Shown in pieces: positions 37,625 through 46,877 of a stretch of 64,000 bases of DNA (positions are counted from its first letter, which is position 1; each line of letters opens with the position of its first letter). This DNA is from Struthidea cinerea (lineage: Eukaryota > Chordata > Aves > Passeriformes > Corcoracidae). The stretch lies in assembly GCA_013397865.1 (NCBI GenBank), contig VZTI01005029.1, positions 131,743 to 195,742 of the forward strand, in the 5' to 3' direction. The notes under the pieces are model-generated. The model was not told the DNA's origin. It saw only the letters and a program-made list of their open reading frames with translations, and did no database searches. A program made the position numbers and the translations under genes.

Positions 37625-37782
37625 CAGCACTGCAGCTGGGATCTCACTTGAGCAGAGAGGTAGAGTCTGTTCCCTCACCCTGCTGGCCATGCTGCTTTGG
37701 ATGCAGCCCAGGATATGGTTGGTTTTCTGGGCTATGAGTGCTCATGGCTGGGTCATGTCCAGCCTCTTATCCCCCAGCACCC
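37625..37782 (-). mobile_element. CR1 LINE segment 3 of the split copy
   Basis: Resumes with CAGCACTGCAGCTGGGATC and proceeds through the CTTGAGCAGAGAGGTAGAG block, CTGCTGGCCATGCTGCTTTG, GATGCAGCCCAGGATATGG and GTCATGTCCAGCC. It corresponds to the end of ORF2 in antisense and runs into the run of unknown bases. Confidence 0.93.
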
Positions 37783-37884
37783 NNNNNNNNNNNNNNNNNN
37801 NNNNNNNNNNNNNNNNNNNNNNNNNNNNNNNNNNNNNNNNNNNNNNNNNNNNNNNNNNNNNNNNNNNNNNNNNNNNNNNNNNNN
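37783..37884. other. Assembly gap (102 N)
   Basis: There are 102 unknown bases inside the CR1. From memory of the CR1 consensus, the distance between the flanking blocks (CAGCACCC and TTGCACTTGGTC) is roughly 90 to 100 bases. The gap therefore probably hides only ordinary CR1 sequence, although 100 is also a common default gap size. Confidence 0.97.
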
Positions 37885-38452
37885 TTGCACTTGGTCTTGT
37901 TAAACTTCATGAGATTCCCACTTCTTGAGCCTGTCCAGGTCCCTCTGGATGGCATCCTGTCCTTCAGTTGTGTCAACCACACCACTCAGCTTGGTGTCAT
38001 CTGCAAATTTGCTGAGGGTGCACTTAATCCCTCTATGTGATTAATGAAATTATTAAATAACATTGTTCCCAATACGGAGGCTTTAGGGACACCACTAATC
38101 ACTGATGTCCACTGAAAATCTGAGACATTGATCACTACCCTCTGGATGCGACTATCCAACCGATTCCTAACCCATCTAACAGACTACCTGTCGAATCCGA
38201 CTCTCCAGTTTGGAGAGAAGGATGTTGTAGGGGACCATGTCAAAGGTTTTACAGAAGTCCAGATAAATTACATCTGTAGCTCTTCCCTTATCCACTGATT
38301 CAGTTACTCCATCTTAGAAAGTACTTAGGTTGGCTGCACAAGATTTGCCTTTGGTGAAGCTGTGCTGGCTGTGTCAAATTACCTCCCTGTGCTCCACGTG
38401 TCTTAGCATAGCTTCTAGGAGGATCTGTTCCTTGATCTTCCTAGGCACAGAG
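37885..38452 (-). mobile_element. CR1 LINE segment 4, reverse transcriptase C-terminal part
   Basis: On the minus strand this encodes a decayed C-terminal part of the CR1 ORF2 reverse transcriptase. The fragment NLMKFNKTKC is readable directly, matching the conserved NLMKFNxxKC stretch of CR1. Plus-strand blocks such as CTGTCCAGGTCCCTCTGGAT, TTGGTGTCATCTGCAAATTT, CTCTTCCCTTATCCACTGAT and the TAGCATAGCTTCTAGGAGGA region occur in family order. It is truncated on its 5' side at about 38452, so the whole original insertion was about 1.3 kb. Stops and frameshifts make it inactive. Confidence 0.93.
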
Positions 38453-38635
38453 CTTCAAGACGATACGGGAGAAACAAAGTAAGTTAAGTATTTCTGTACT
38501 AACTTTTGTAGTTTCTAGGACACTTACCATGATCTTGTACTTTCCCAGTTAATAAATTATCTTGTGAGAAACATCTCTCTTTTCCCCTGAGAAATTAAGC
38601 AGTTAATGCAGCTTTGGGGACTTTAATCAACTGTG

Positions 38636-39252
38636 ATATAGAATAATGGAATAGTTTAGGTTGGAAAAGACCTTTAAGATCATTGAGTTCAATTGTTAAC
38701 CCAGCACTGCAAAGTCCAGCACTAAACCATGTTCCTGAGTACCTCACCTGCATGTCTTTGAAATACCTCTAGGGACGGTGACTCCACCACTGCCGTGGGC
38801 AGCCTATTCCAACGCTTAAAAACCCCTTCTATGAAGAAATTATTTTTAATATTCAATCAAAATCTCCCCTGTTACAACTTAAGGCCATGTCCTTTTGTCC
38901 TGTCACTTGTTACAGAGAGAAGAGACTGACCCCCACTTCCTTTCAGGTGGTTGTAGAGAGCAATAAGGTCTCTCCTGAATCTCCTTTTTTCTAGGCTAAA
39001 CAACCCCACCTCCCTCAGCTGCTCTGCATTAGAGTTATGCTCCAGCCTTTCAGCAGTTTTGTTACCCTCCTCTGGACACACTCCAGCACCTCAATGTCCT
39101 TCTTGTGAGGAGCTCAAAGCTGAACACAGGATTCGGGGTGCCCCCTCACCAGTGTCAAGAATAGGGGGATGATCACTGCCTTGGTCTTGCTGGCCACACT
39201 ATTACTGATACAAGACAAGATGCTGTTTTCCTTATTATCCACCTGGGCATAT
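38636..39252 (-). mobile_element. CR1 LINE 3' portion (second copy, same orientation)
   Basis: A separate CR1 copy starts only about 180 bases after the previous one. The plus strand begins with the inverted terminus (TAGAATAATGGAATAG), TTTAGGTTGGAAAAGACC, then the ACTAAACCATGTTCCTGAG block, the GGCCATGTCCTTTTGTCCTG block, TTTCTAGGCTAAACAACCCC, ACTCCAGCACCTCAATGTCC and the TGCTGGCCACACTATT block of ORF2. It is 5'-truncated at about 39252. Different 3' sequence from the split copy indicates a different CR1 subfamily. Confidence 0.93.
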
Positions 39253-41987
39253 ATTTTCTTTCCACAAGTTGCACTTCTGGTCTGTTTTCAGGAGCACTGA
39301 ATCTGTTAAGAAGTGTAGAAAGTGCTAACCCCATTAAGAGTCTGTCTTAGCAGAGTATGACAATATAAGCTGGCAATAAGTAATTTCCATGAGAAAGAAT
39401 TTCAAGACAGAGACAGAAGAAAAAATGAAGAAGGAATATTAATAAAACAATCTATTAGTTAATGTTTTGGGTTAGCCATAATGTGTACCGTAACTAGTCT
39501 CTTTTTCCTAATACTGATAATACTATATATAGTACATTACATAGTACATACAGTATATAATGTGGTTTTCAGTATGTAAAACAAACAAATTAAAACCAAA
39601 GCAAGACCAAGGGGAAAAAAAACCAAACAAGGGGAAGAACCCAACAACCAAAGAGGAAGCATCTTAGGAACTAGGGATTACAATTCAGATGTTCTTGTTT
39701 GTAGATTAATACATTAACCAAAAATTAAAAGTCTACTTACACATATCCATTCTTTTTCTGGATCTATGATGCTTCTGCAGCAGAACTATGCATAAGATGC
39801 TTTAATTTGTATCTATACAAATTAGATCATGACCCATTCTCATTCCCTAATGATAGAGAGAGCACAAAACAGCTTTTACTTTCTGTTAGATCTGCAATTG
39901 TTATAATATCCTATGAAAAGTAAAAGCTTAATTAACACACAGTAATTGCAAGGCTTTGAGACTGTCTACAATTCTCGATAAATTCCTTCTGCTGCTCAGA
40001 CCTTTGGTGATACTTGTATTTTTATTGTGTTTTTTTGCTAACTCTATGCCACAGGTCTCTTCTGCATAACAGGCAGAAATTACAGTTCATTGTTGTGTGC
40101 TGTCAAAGCTTTAGCAACCTTTTCACCTGAGACTACTCTGGGGGATCAGTATCTATGACAAGTTAGAACAATGTAGTTTATTTATCAGAGCTTGTTCTGA
40201 AACACTGGTATAGCAAACAAAATGAGTTATATCATGCATATTGAAACTTTGGTGTTTTAATTTTATAAAATTTTTAGAAGATCTCCACAGAATTAAATTC
40301 CTTATTTTCACGCATTGCAAATTATGGCGATGTGGCATGCCACCATGAACAGATAAAAAGGGATAAAAATCCTCCTCTGCCAGTGATCAGGAAAATGGCT
40401 ACAATATGATTTGATTGTTGTTGTTGTTTTGATCAGCATTAGCTTAAACTTCATGGTAGTAGGTAGTAAACAGAGTAAAGACTCTGAATTATACAGGTGA
40501 GTTAATTAGGAGCTGTTAGGCAGTAGGTTTGAACAGATGCTGTTTTTGCAATTCACTCTGGCAGATACAGGTGTGGAAAGGGTAGTTGCAGATTACAGGT
40601 ATTCATTTTCTGTAACTACATGAGATATAGGCTATGTTCTACTTCTGCCCTATCCTATCATCTTACTACAGTAATTTGCATTCCTGACTACATTTTGTGC
40701 TAAAAATAGCAAGTCCCAGGACAGAGAAAGACTGTAGAGAGACTTGACAATTGGTTAGATCTGATTATTATATTAAAATGTTAAAATTCACCTCATTACA
40801 CAGAGTACTTGCCTCAATTATTTATCCCATTAACCTGAGGCTAAAGATGCTGCATATGATACCAGCTTTTCTACAGGCTAATCTCAATGGATTTTTGTCA
40901 AGGTTAAAGGCTTGTTGCAGTATAGACTGCAGAAATGCCACTATTATCAAGAACCTGTCACATTTTTTCCCTCTTTAAAAATTAAATTTAAGCTTCAGAA
41001 TATAGTATTTAGAGAAAATGTCTCCATAATTTGTTTAGTTACAATTTTAAGTATTTTTAAATGCTCATATTATGAAGTTAGCATAGAGGACAATTTAGAC
41101 AGTGGAGATAGAAGACTAGTGAGAATGTTCCAAGGGTTTGTTGAGAGGTGCTGATATTACCCTGTTGTTATTTTGTCAAAATTATGTTTGCCTGCTCATG
41201 TGAGAACTTTGGCTCAGGATTCACCTACTTCATTATGCATTTTTTTCCATTTTTCAACCCTACTTTCACCGTCCTAGTACCCTCATTTCTTTGCAACTCT
41301 CTCCTACCAGATAAACATCCCACTGCAAAGACTTTTTCCTCACGGGTCCCAGTTTTGCTACATTTACCTCCAATTTTGGTATTTCTGGTATACCTGGAGA
41401 ACATCAGCCTGATATTTTTTTACTGACAAGGTTGCCAAGAACTGTTGGCCTTGCATGGCTCTGCTCCCTAAAGCTCCTCTCCAGTTTTCTGTGAATTTGG
41501 AGCCTTTCTCCCTTAAAAGCTCCCCTCTTCCTGCCTTTGCAATCTATTCCTAATAGTAATCTCTGTAATTTTAGTCAGTTTATCACACCATGTTTGTCAC
41601 TGCCAGTAGTTTTCCATGCCTTATTTACCCCAAGTAAGGGCCTAGTAAATTAATAAATCATTTCCCTGCAGTGCTACTAAACTCTGAATTAAAATTCCAC
41701 TGAAAAGAAGAAGACTACTGAGCCACTCTTGTGATCAAAAGTTACTTAAATTTAGAAAACAATATAAAAGTAATAAACACCTTTCACCTATTGGTTTAAA
41801 TGGGATGAGACACTGGGAAAAAATTCTACACACATTTAAAATAGTATGCATCAGTTCCTTTCAAAATAGCAGATAAGCAGACAAAAGCAGAAGAGTAAAG
41901 AGAATAAATGGAAGAAAGCAGAAAGACAACTAGAAGATTAAGAAAGCTAAGAAGACATAGGAAAGATAGGAATGAGAATGTCTAACC
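39253..41987. other. Unannotated AT-rich stretch
   Basis: Contains a weak A/C-rich patch at 39590-39650 and a TACTATATATAGTA palindrome near 39530. No gene or repeat family was recognised. Confidence 0.45.
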
Positions 41988-42025
41988 TAAAAGTTAAAAC
42001 CTAATGCCTTAGGTTTTAACTTTTA
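41988..42025. repeat. Perfect 17-bp inverted repeat, 4-base loop
   Basis: TAAAAGTTAAAACCTAA at 41988-42004 is followed by TGCC and the exact reverse complement at 42009-42025. In single-stranded form it would fold into a 17-base-pair hairpin. It lies 18 bases left of the target-site duplication of the LTR-like element at 42052-42452 and is not part of that element. Confidence 0.9.
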
Positions 42026-42051
42026 TATTTTTCAAATCCCGTACTTCCTAG

Positions 42052-42452
42052 TGTGTAACTCAAGTTCCTTGTGACCTGTTAGCTACTGCTCTCTCATGCT
42101 AGGTAGAAGTAACAAGCCACTCTAGGTTTGCTCTCCAAAGACCCCTAGATTGTCCCAGGTCCCAAAATATGTAAACTAATGCCTCTGAAGAGGAGGGCAA
42201 TTTGGGGTCGTTACATCATTAACTGGGGTTGTAATTGGAGAATTGATCCTGATATGCAAATGGACCAAACTACAAAAGTGTGAAGCACTCGTGACCCGGG
42301 GTCCATCTTGGGTGTAGCCTTTTGAATGCCCAGGGTGTACCTTTGAAGGCCCTTCAAATAAATACCTCCTTTTATTCCCTTATTCTTGTCTAGTCTCTGT
42401 TTTTAGGTGGCCATCTCAGGCATCAGTTTCTGCTCTGGAGTTAGGAAAAACA
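42052..42452 (+). mobile_element. LTR-like element, 401 bp, with unusually long flanking repeat
   Basis: The segment starts TGTGTAACTC and ends GAGTTAGGAAAAACA, so both ends are TG...CA with a related subterminal AACTC/GAGTT inverted repeat. CTTCCTAG is duplicated perfectly on both sides (42044-42051 and 42453-42460). Internal signals fit an LTR in plus orientation: an octamer ATGCAAAT (42254-42261) and AATAAA (42357-42362) about 90 bases before the end, followed by a T-rich tail. Retroviral integrations normally duplicate four to six bases, so eight is odd. A hAT-type DNA transposon would give eight, but the termini do not look like hAT. A solo LTR is the preferred reading. The boundaries rest on the repeat alone. 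Confidence 0.65.
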
Positions 42453-42699
42453 CTTCCTAGTTTGCCACTAGTTATATAATAAATCAGATTAGTCCACTTT
42501 TTGCCTGCAAGTAGCAAATCAAGGTTCTTCTGTGCAGTTAAGAATTTCTTCCACAGCTCTCTTGTCTTACTAAATAATTCAAGTTCCTTTATTTAACAAG
42601 GCTTTTGTTGTAGCAAAGTACAGAAATCATTCCAAAAGGTGGTGGCCTGATTAAATTATCCTCTGCTAATTTGTTTATAACAAGGACAGAACAAGTGTC

Positions 42700-42955
42700 T
42701 GTCAGGCTGTGGTGGTCAAAGGCTGATCCCCATGCACAGGGGTGGGGGAGTGGCCCCTTCCCACTGCCACGGGAGCCCCAGGGGAGCCTCAGGGCTGGCC
42801 CAGACCCATGTGGAGTAGGAAAGGCTCCTTGGGTTGGGGCACTGTGTGGGAATGGGGGACAGAAGGGGCTCTTGGGGTTGTAAGCTGGAGCCAGCCAGTC
42901 CTTGTGCACAAGTGTGCCTGTGCCACACTGGTCCTGTCTCCTCTAATTAAACTCC
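42700..42955. other. GC-rich unidentified patch
   Basis: About 250 bases of markedly GC-rich sequence in an AT-rich setting, with many GGGG/CCCC runs but very few CpG dinucleotides, so it is not a CpG island. Open frames exist on both strands (for example 42671-42883 plus, 42589-42909 minus), but none resembles a known protein and no exon-like splice pair is evident. A repeat that I do not recognise is the most likely explanation. Confidence 0.5.
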
Positions 42956-44514
42956 ACTTGTGATAGCTTTCCTGGGTGAGGGGCAGGAAATCAAACAGAC
43001 ATAAGGAAAGGGGAACTATTTTACTTCCAAATTGTAAATAATCCATCTATTCAGATATTCCAAAATAATGGACTTAGTTTCTTTCTAAAGAGGTAAGCAT
43101 TTGCTTTATACAGAAATACAGAATATACCTCTGTATCATAATAACCATAACACTGTCTTATATGTTGCATTCTTTATTCATGTTCTAACAGTTTAGAAAT
43201 ACAATAAAATGGATTTTAAATATATTTGTGGAATAAAAACCACTATTAAAGGGTTACAAATAAACAATACAAATCCTTTTTAAAGAATGCTGAAGTTTTA
43301 TCTGAGTAAATGCTAAACCGTTTTAAGAACTTAAAATATTTCCTTGCCCAATTCTGTTTTAATTATTGAAAAATTGAATCCATTGATCTTATATTTTCCA
43401 ACCTGCATGAACTAGTTTCTAAATAATAAAATTAAGTCTATAGAGTCCATTTTTAAAGCAAAATATATTTTCTTAATTTTAAATATAAAATGAGATGATT
43501 TATAATATTTATTCAAAGGCCATAAGAGCTTGAACCAAAAGCTGTTGAAGGCATATGACATATCAGTTGATTTCAGCAGGTTTTCAATCAAGTCTTCAAC
43601 AAGAAGAAATGATTATAGCGTCTGACTGAAATATGAGTCAGGTATCCCTCAAAGATTTATGATAGAGTCTGAATATGACTTGAAAAACTTAGAATATTTT
43701 AAGTGGAGGCTTATTCTATAAAAAGCTAATTTGGTACTGATTTCAAAAGCATTGCAAAATGTCTGAATCAAAGAAGCAATTGCTAGATCTGAGAAAAAGA
43801 CTATCTACAAGATAAAAGTTGGAAATATCAGGGTGAGGTTCAGTTCTGCACTCAGACACATAAACGTGAACTCGTGTCTGTGTGAGGTGGGTGATCCTGT
43901 TATAGTGAGCAGAGAAATTGTCACTGCTGTCAGTAAGGTAGAGACCACTTTCCTAAATGTAATCACATGCCTGGCCTCCTGCTTCTACAGAAGAGCTTGG
44001 GTGTCCTGTGGGTCGTGTATTGCATCTCTCAATGCTCACTTCATTTATCACTCTTCTGGCACATTCCCTGTGTTTATGCAGCAGCATCACACTCTTATTA
44101 GAACTTACAGGTCTTGCAAAATACCCAATGCAGCCGTTAGCTAGAAGAGTAGTTGAATAGGTCTCTGGACTCCAAAGACTATGGTCTTTGACTATGATTT
44201 GACTATGTTGTCATTTGAGACCTAGAGGGTAGCTTAGAAAATATTTTACAAGCTATCTCCCATTCTGAAAGAAATTTAATACTGATGTATTCTGTGTTAA
44301 TGTGGCTATTTAGATGTTTCATTAATGAGCACCCCAATGTAGAGGAATGTTCATGTTTGTTTATTTCCTTTTGAAAAGATGGATCTGGCACTTCTGTCTG
44401 TGCAACAGCTAAGCATTAAATGGGAGGAATGCATGTAATGCTTATGATAAGATAAATGCAACACATTTCTACATTGCAAAAGTTTCACTTAGGTTATGCT
44501 ATAATGAGTAAAAA
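42956..44514. other. Unannotated AT-rich stretch
   Basis: Nothing recognisable. The 103-codon open frame at 43833-44144 has no known motif. Confidence 0.45.
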
Positions 44515-44554
44515 TTCTGACTGTCAATCAAGGCTTCTGACTGTCAAGTAAGGC
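44515..44554. repeat. Tandem 20-bp duplication
   Basis: TTCTGACTGTCAATCAAGGC is followed directly by TTCTGACTGTCAAGTAAGGC (18 of 20 identical). Confidence 0.9.
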
Positions 44555-44610
44555 TTGACTAAAGCAATCACAAAATGGCAAAAAGCCATTGCTTCTTATG
44601 GGTGCGTATG

Positions 44611-44644
44611 GTTCATTGCACCAAAGATAAATGGTGCAATGAAC
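44611..44644. repeat. Perfect 13-bp-stem hairpin
   Basis: GTTCATTGCACCA, an 8-base A-rich loop, and the exact reverse complement TGGTGCAATGAAC. The pairing does not extend outward, so it is too short for a microRNA precursor. No pyrimidine tract or promoter suggests a function. Confidence 0.85.
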
Positions 44645-45340
44645 AAAATATGATAGCCAAGATACTTGTCCAGACAATTGTGCATATAGTAGATGTGAAA
44701 GTGTTTAATTAAATGTCTAAGGTTTTCTGATAAACACACTCAGGAAATAATTTATTGTGTTCCTGAAAGGGAAAATAACACACAAGGGGAAATTTCCATG
44801 TACTAAAACTCAAGTACAGAGTTCTTTTTTTCAGATCTGTCTTTATTATTCCAGATAGACACTCTACTAAAACTGGAGAGATGCTGAAGCTGGAAGTTTA
44901 TTAATATGTGATCTGAATACAAATTGCCTTTCTTAAATAAGGGATTGAGTCTGTCTGCACGCTGGTACTCTCTGGGAACAGATACAGCTGATGAACTTAT
45001 CTTGCAATGTAGGATGATTGTACCATTGAACTTAATTCACCTGGCTGAAAAAATATTATTTTTCATACTGGAAAACCTAATACTTACAAAATAAAGAGGT
45101 TCAGGCTCCAAGAAGTTTCTGTAGAATGGCACATTTCAGCTAAAAATCTGGCAAAAGAAAGGGGGTGTCTCTAAAATTTGGAGAATGCATTAATTTTTAA
45201 GTTGCAATTTACACAGATCATCTAACTGGAAGTGATAAAATTTCAAAACTGATGTCTTTTATACTCCTAAGAATTATAATTTAGATACTGTGTTTTAAAA
45301 ATGAAAAATGTTCAGAGGTTGATTGAAAAATCAGGGCTGA

Positions 45341-45398
45341 TTATTTTATTTTATTTTATTTTATTTTATTTTATTTTATTTTATTTTATTTTATTTTA
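45341..45398. repeat. (TTTTA)n microsatellite
   Basis: About eleven perfect pentanucleotide units without interruption, probably polymorphic in length. Confidence 0.97.
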
Positions 45399-46137
45399 GT
45401 TGCTGGCAGGTAGTATATTCTAGCAAGACACTCTAGCAAAATGTTATTAATTTTAAGTTTTGCCATCAAAAGCTTTCATCTTATTGTATCACTTGGTTTG
45501 ATAGTAACACAAATTCCAAACACATTTATAGGTAAATTTTTCTTGTACATTTGAACCAAATTCATCTGCCTGCATATTAAACATGGGAATAGAGCTGAAA
45601 CACTTTAGTCTGTCACTCCAGAGTTGCCAAGGTTTCCATCATTCAGCTATTTTTTGGATGAATTCTTTCAAGATATTTTGATTAAGATTTTTCTGTTCTT
45701 CCAGCTTCTGTCCCACTGGTGTTGATTTGACGTGATTCTTTACAGTCTCTCCCTTGGTCCTAATCTAAAATACCTTCATGTTGTGGCACCAATAAACACA
45801 TCTTTATAGCTCCAAATGAACTAGGAAGCTCTCTTAAGTCCTCTTACTCTTTTGACAAAAACAGGTGTTTCCAGTCTCACCTTTCACATCAAATGGTGCT
45901 GATGAAATTTAAAAATAATCCAAACCAATACAAAACATAAATAACATGGGAACAAGGAGTGCGAGGAAGGAAAAAAAAAATAGTTTGAGTGCTGTTCTAA
46001 TGTTAACATCAAAACTAAGGAAGAAAAGAATATGAGGGATAAAATTATCTGGACTCCAGCCAAGCTCTTCTGTTCCATACATCCTGTGTAACAAAATTCA
46101 GTTGAGGTCCTTGGGCCAGTTTGTATAGCTGGGATTC
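45399..46137. other. Unannotated stretch
   Basis: No repeat family or gene recognised. Confidence 0.45.
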
Positions 46138-46877
46138 ACATGATACATAAACACAGGCTGGACAGAGAACGGAATGAGAGCAGCCCTGAGGAGATCTTGG
46201 ACGTGTTGGTTGATAAGAAGCTCAATATGACTCAACATGACTCAGCAATGCACATTTTGCAGCCCAGAAAGCCAACTGTGTCCTGGGCTGCAGCAAAAGC
46301 AGCGTGGGCAGCTGATCAAAGGAAATGATTCTGCCCCTTTATTCCACTCTGGTGAGACCCCTGGAGTGCTGCATTCAGCTCTGGGGTCCTCAGCACAAGA
46401 AAGACATTGACCTGCTAGAGTTAGTCCAGAGGGGGCCACGAAGATGATCAGAGGGCTGGAGCACCTCTCCTATGAAGACACACTGAGACAGATAAGGTTG
46501 TTCAGCCTGGAGAAGAGAAGGCTTCAGAGGCCTTTTGTGGCCTCTTGTGGCCTTCCAGTACCTGAAGAGAGCCTACAAGAAAGATGGGGAGGGACTTCTT
46601 ACTGTGTTATGTAGTGACAGGACAAGAGGAAATGGCTATAAACTGAAAGAGGGCAGGTTTAGATTAGATATTAGGAAGAAATTCTTTATTGTGAGGGTGG
46701 TGAGGCACTGGAACAGGTTGTCAGAGGAGCTATGAATGCCCAGTCCCTGGAAGTGTTCAAGACCAGGCTGGATGGGACATGGAGCACCCTGGTCTAGTGT
46801 AAGGTGTCCCTGCTCACGGCAGAGGGGTAGGAACGAGATGACCGTAAGGGTCCCTCCAAGCTATCATTCTATGATTT
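46138..46877 (+). mobile_element. CR1 LINE, 3' portion with intact 3' end
   Basis: This is a sense-orientation CR1 covering the end of ORF2 and the complete 3' untranslated region. Recognisable blocks run in order from ACACAGGCTGGACAGAGAAC through CTGGGGTCCTCAGCACAAGA, ATGATCAGAGGGCTGGAGCA, TTCAGCCTGGAGAAGAGAAG, GATTAGATATTAGGAAGAAA and GAGGCACTGGAACAGGTTG to the terminal ATTCTATGATT. It is 5'-truncated at about 46138 and carries small indels. Open frames along it (46140-46328, 46535-46735) are pieces of the dead ORF2/UTR and not genes. It is among the better-preserved copies in the window. Confidence 0.95.

Noticed and set aside
37415..37651. Several overlapping open frames on both strands
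   Set aside because: They fall in the GC-rich ERVK-type LTR, where stop codons are scarce.
44611..44644. Hairpin as a microRNA precursor
   Set aside because: The stem is only 13 bp with no extension, shorter than a usual precursor stem of about 30 bp.
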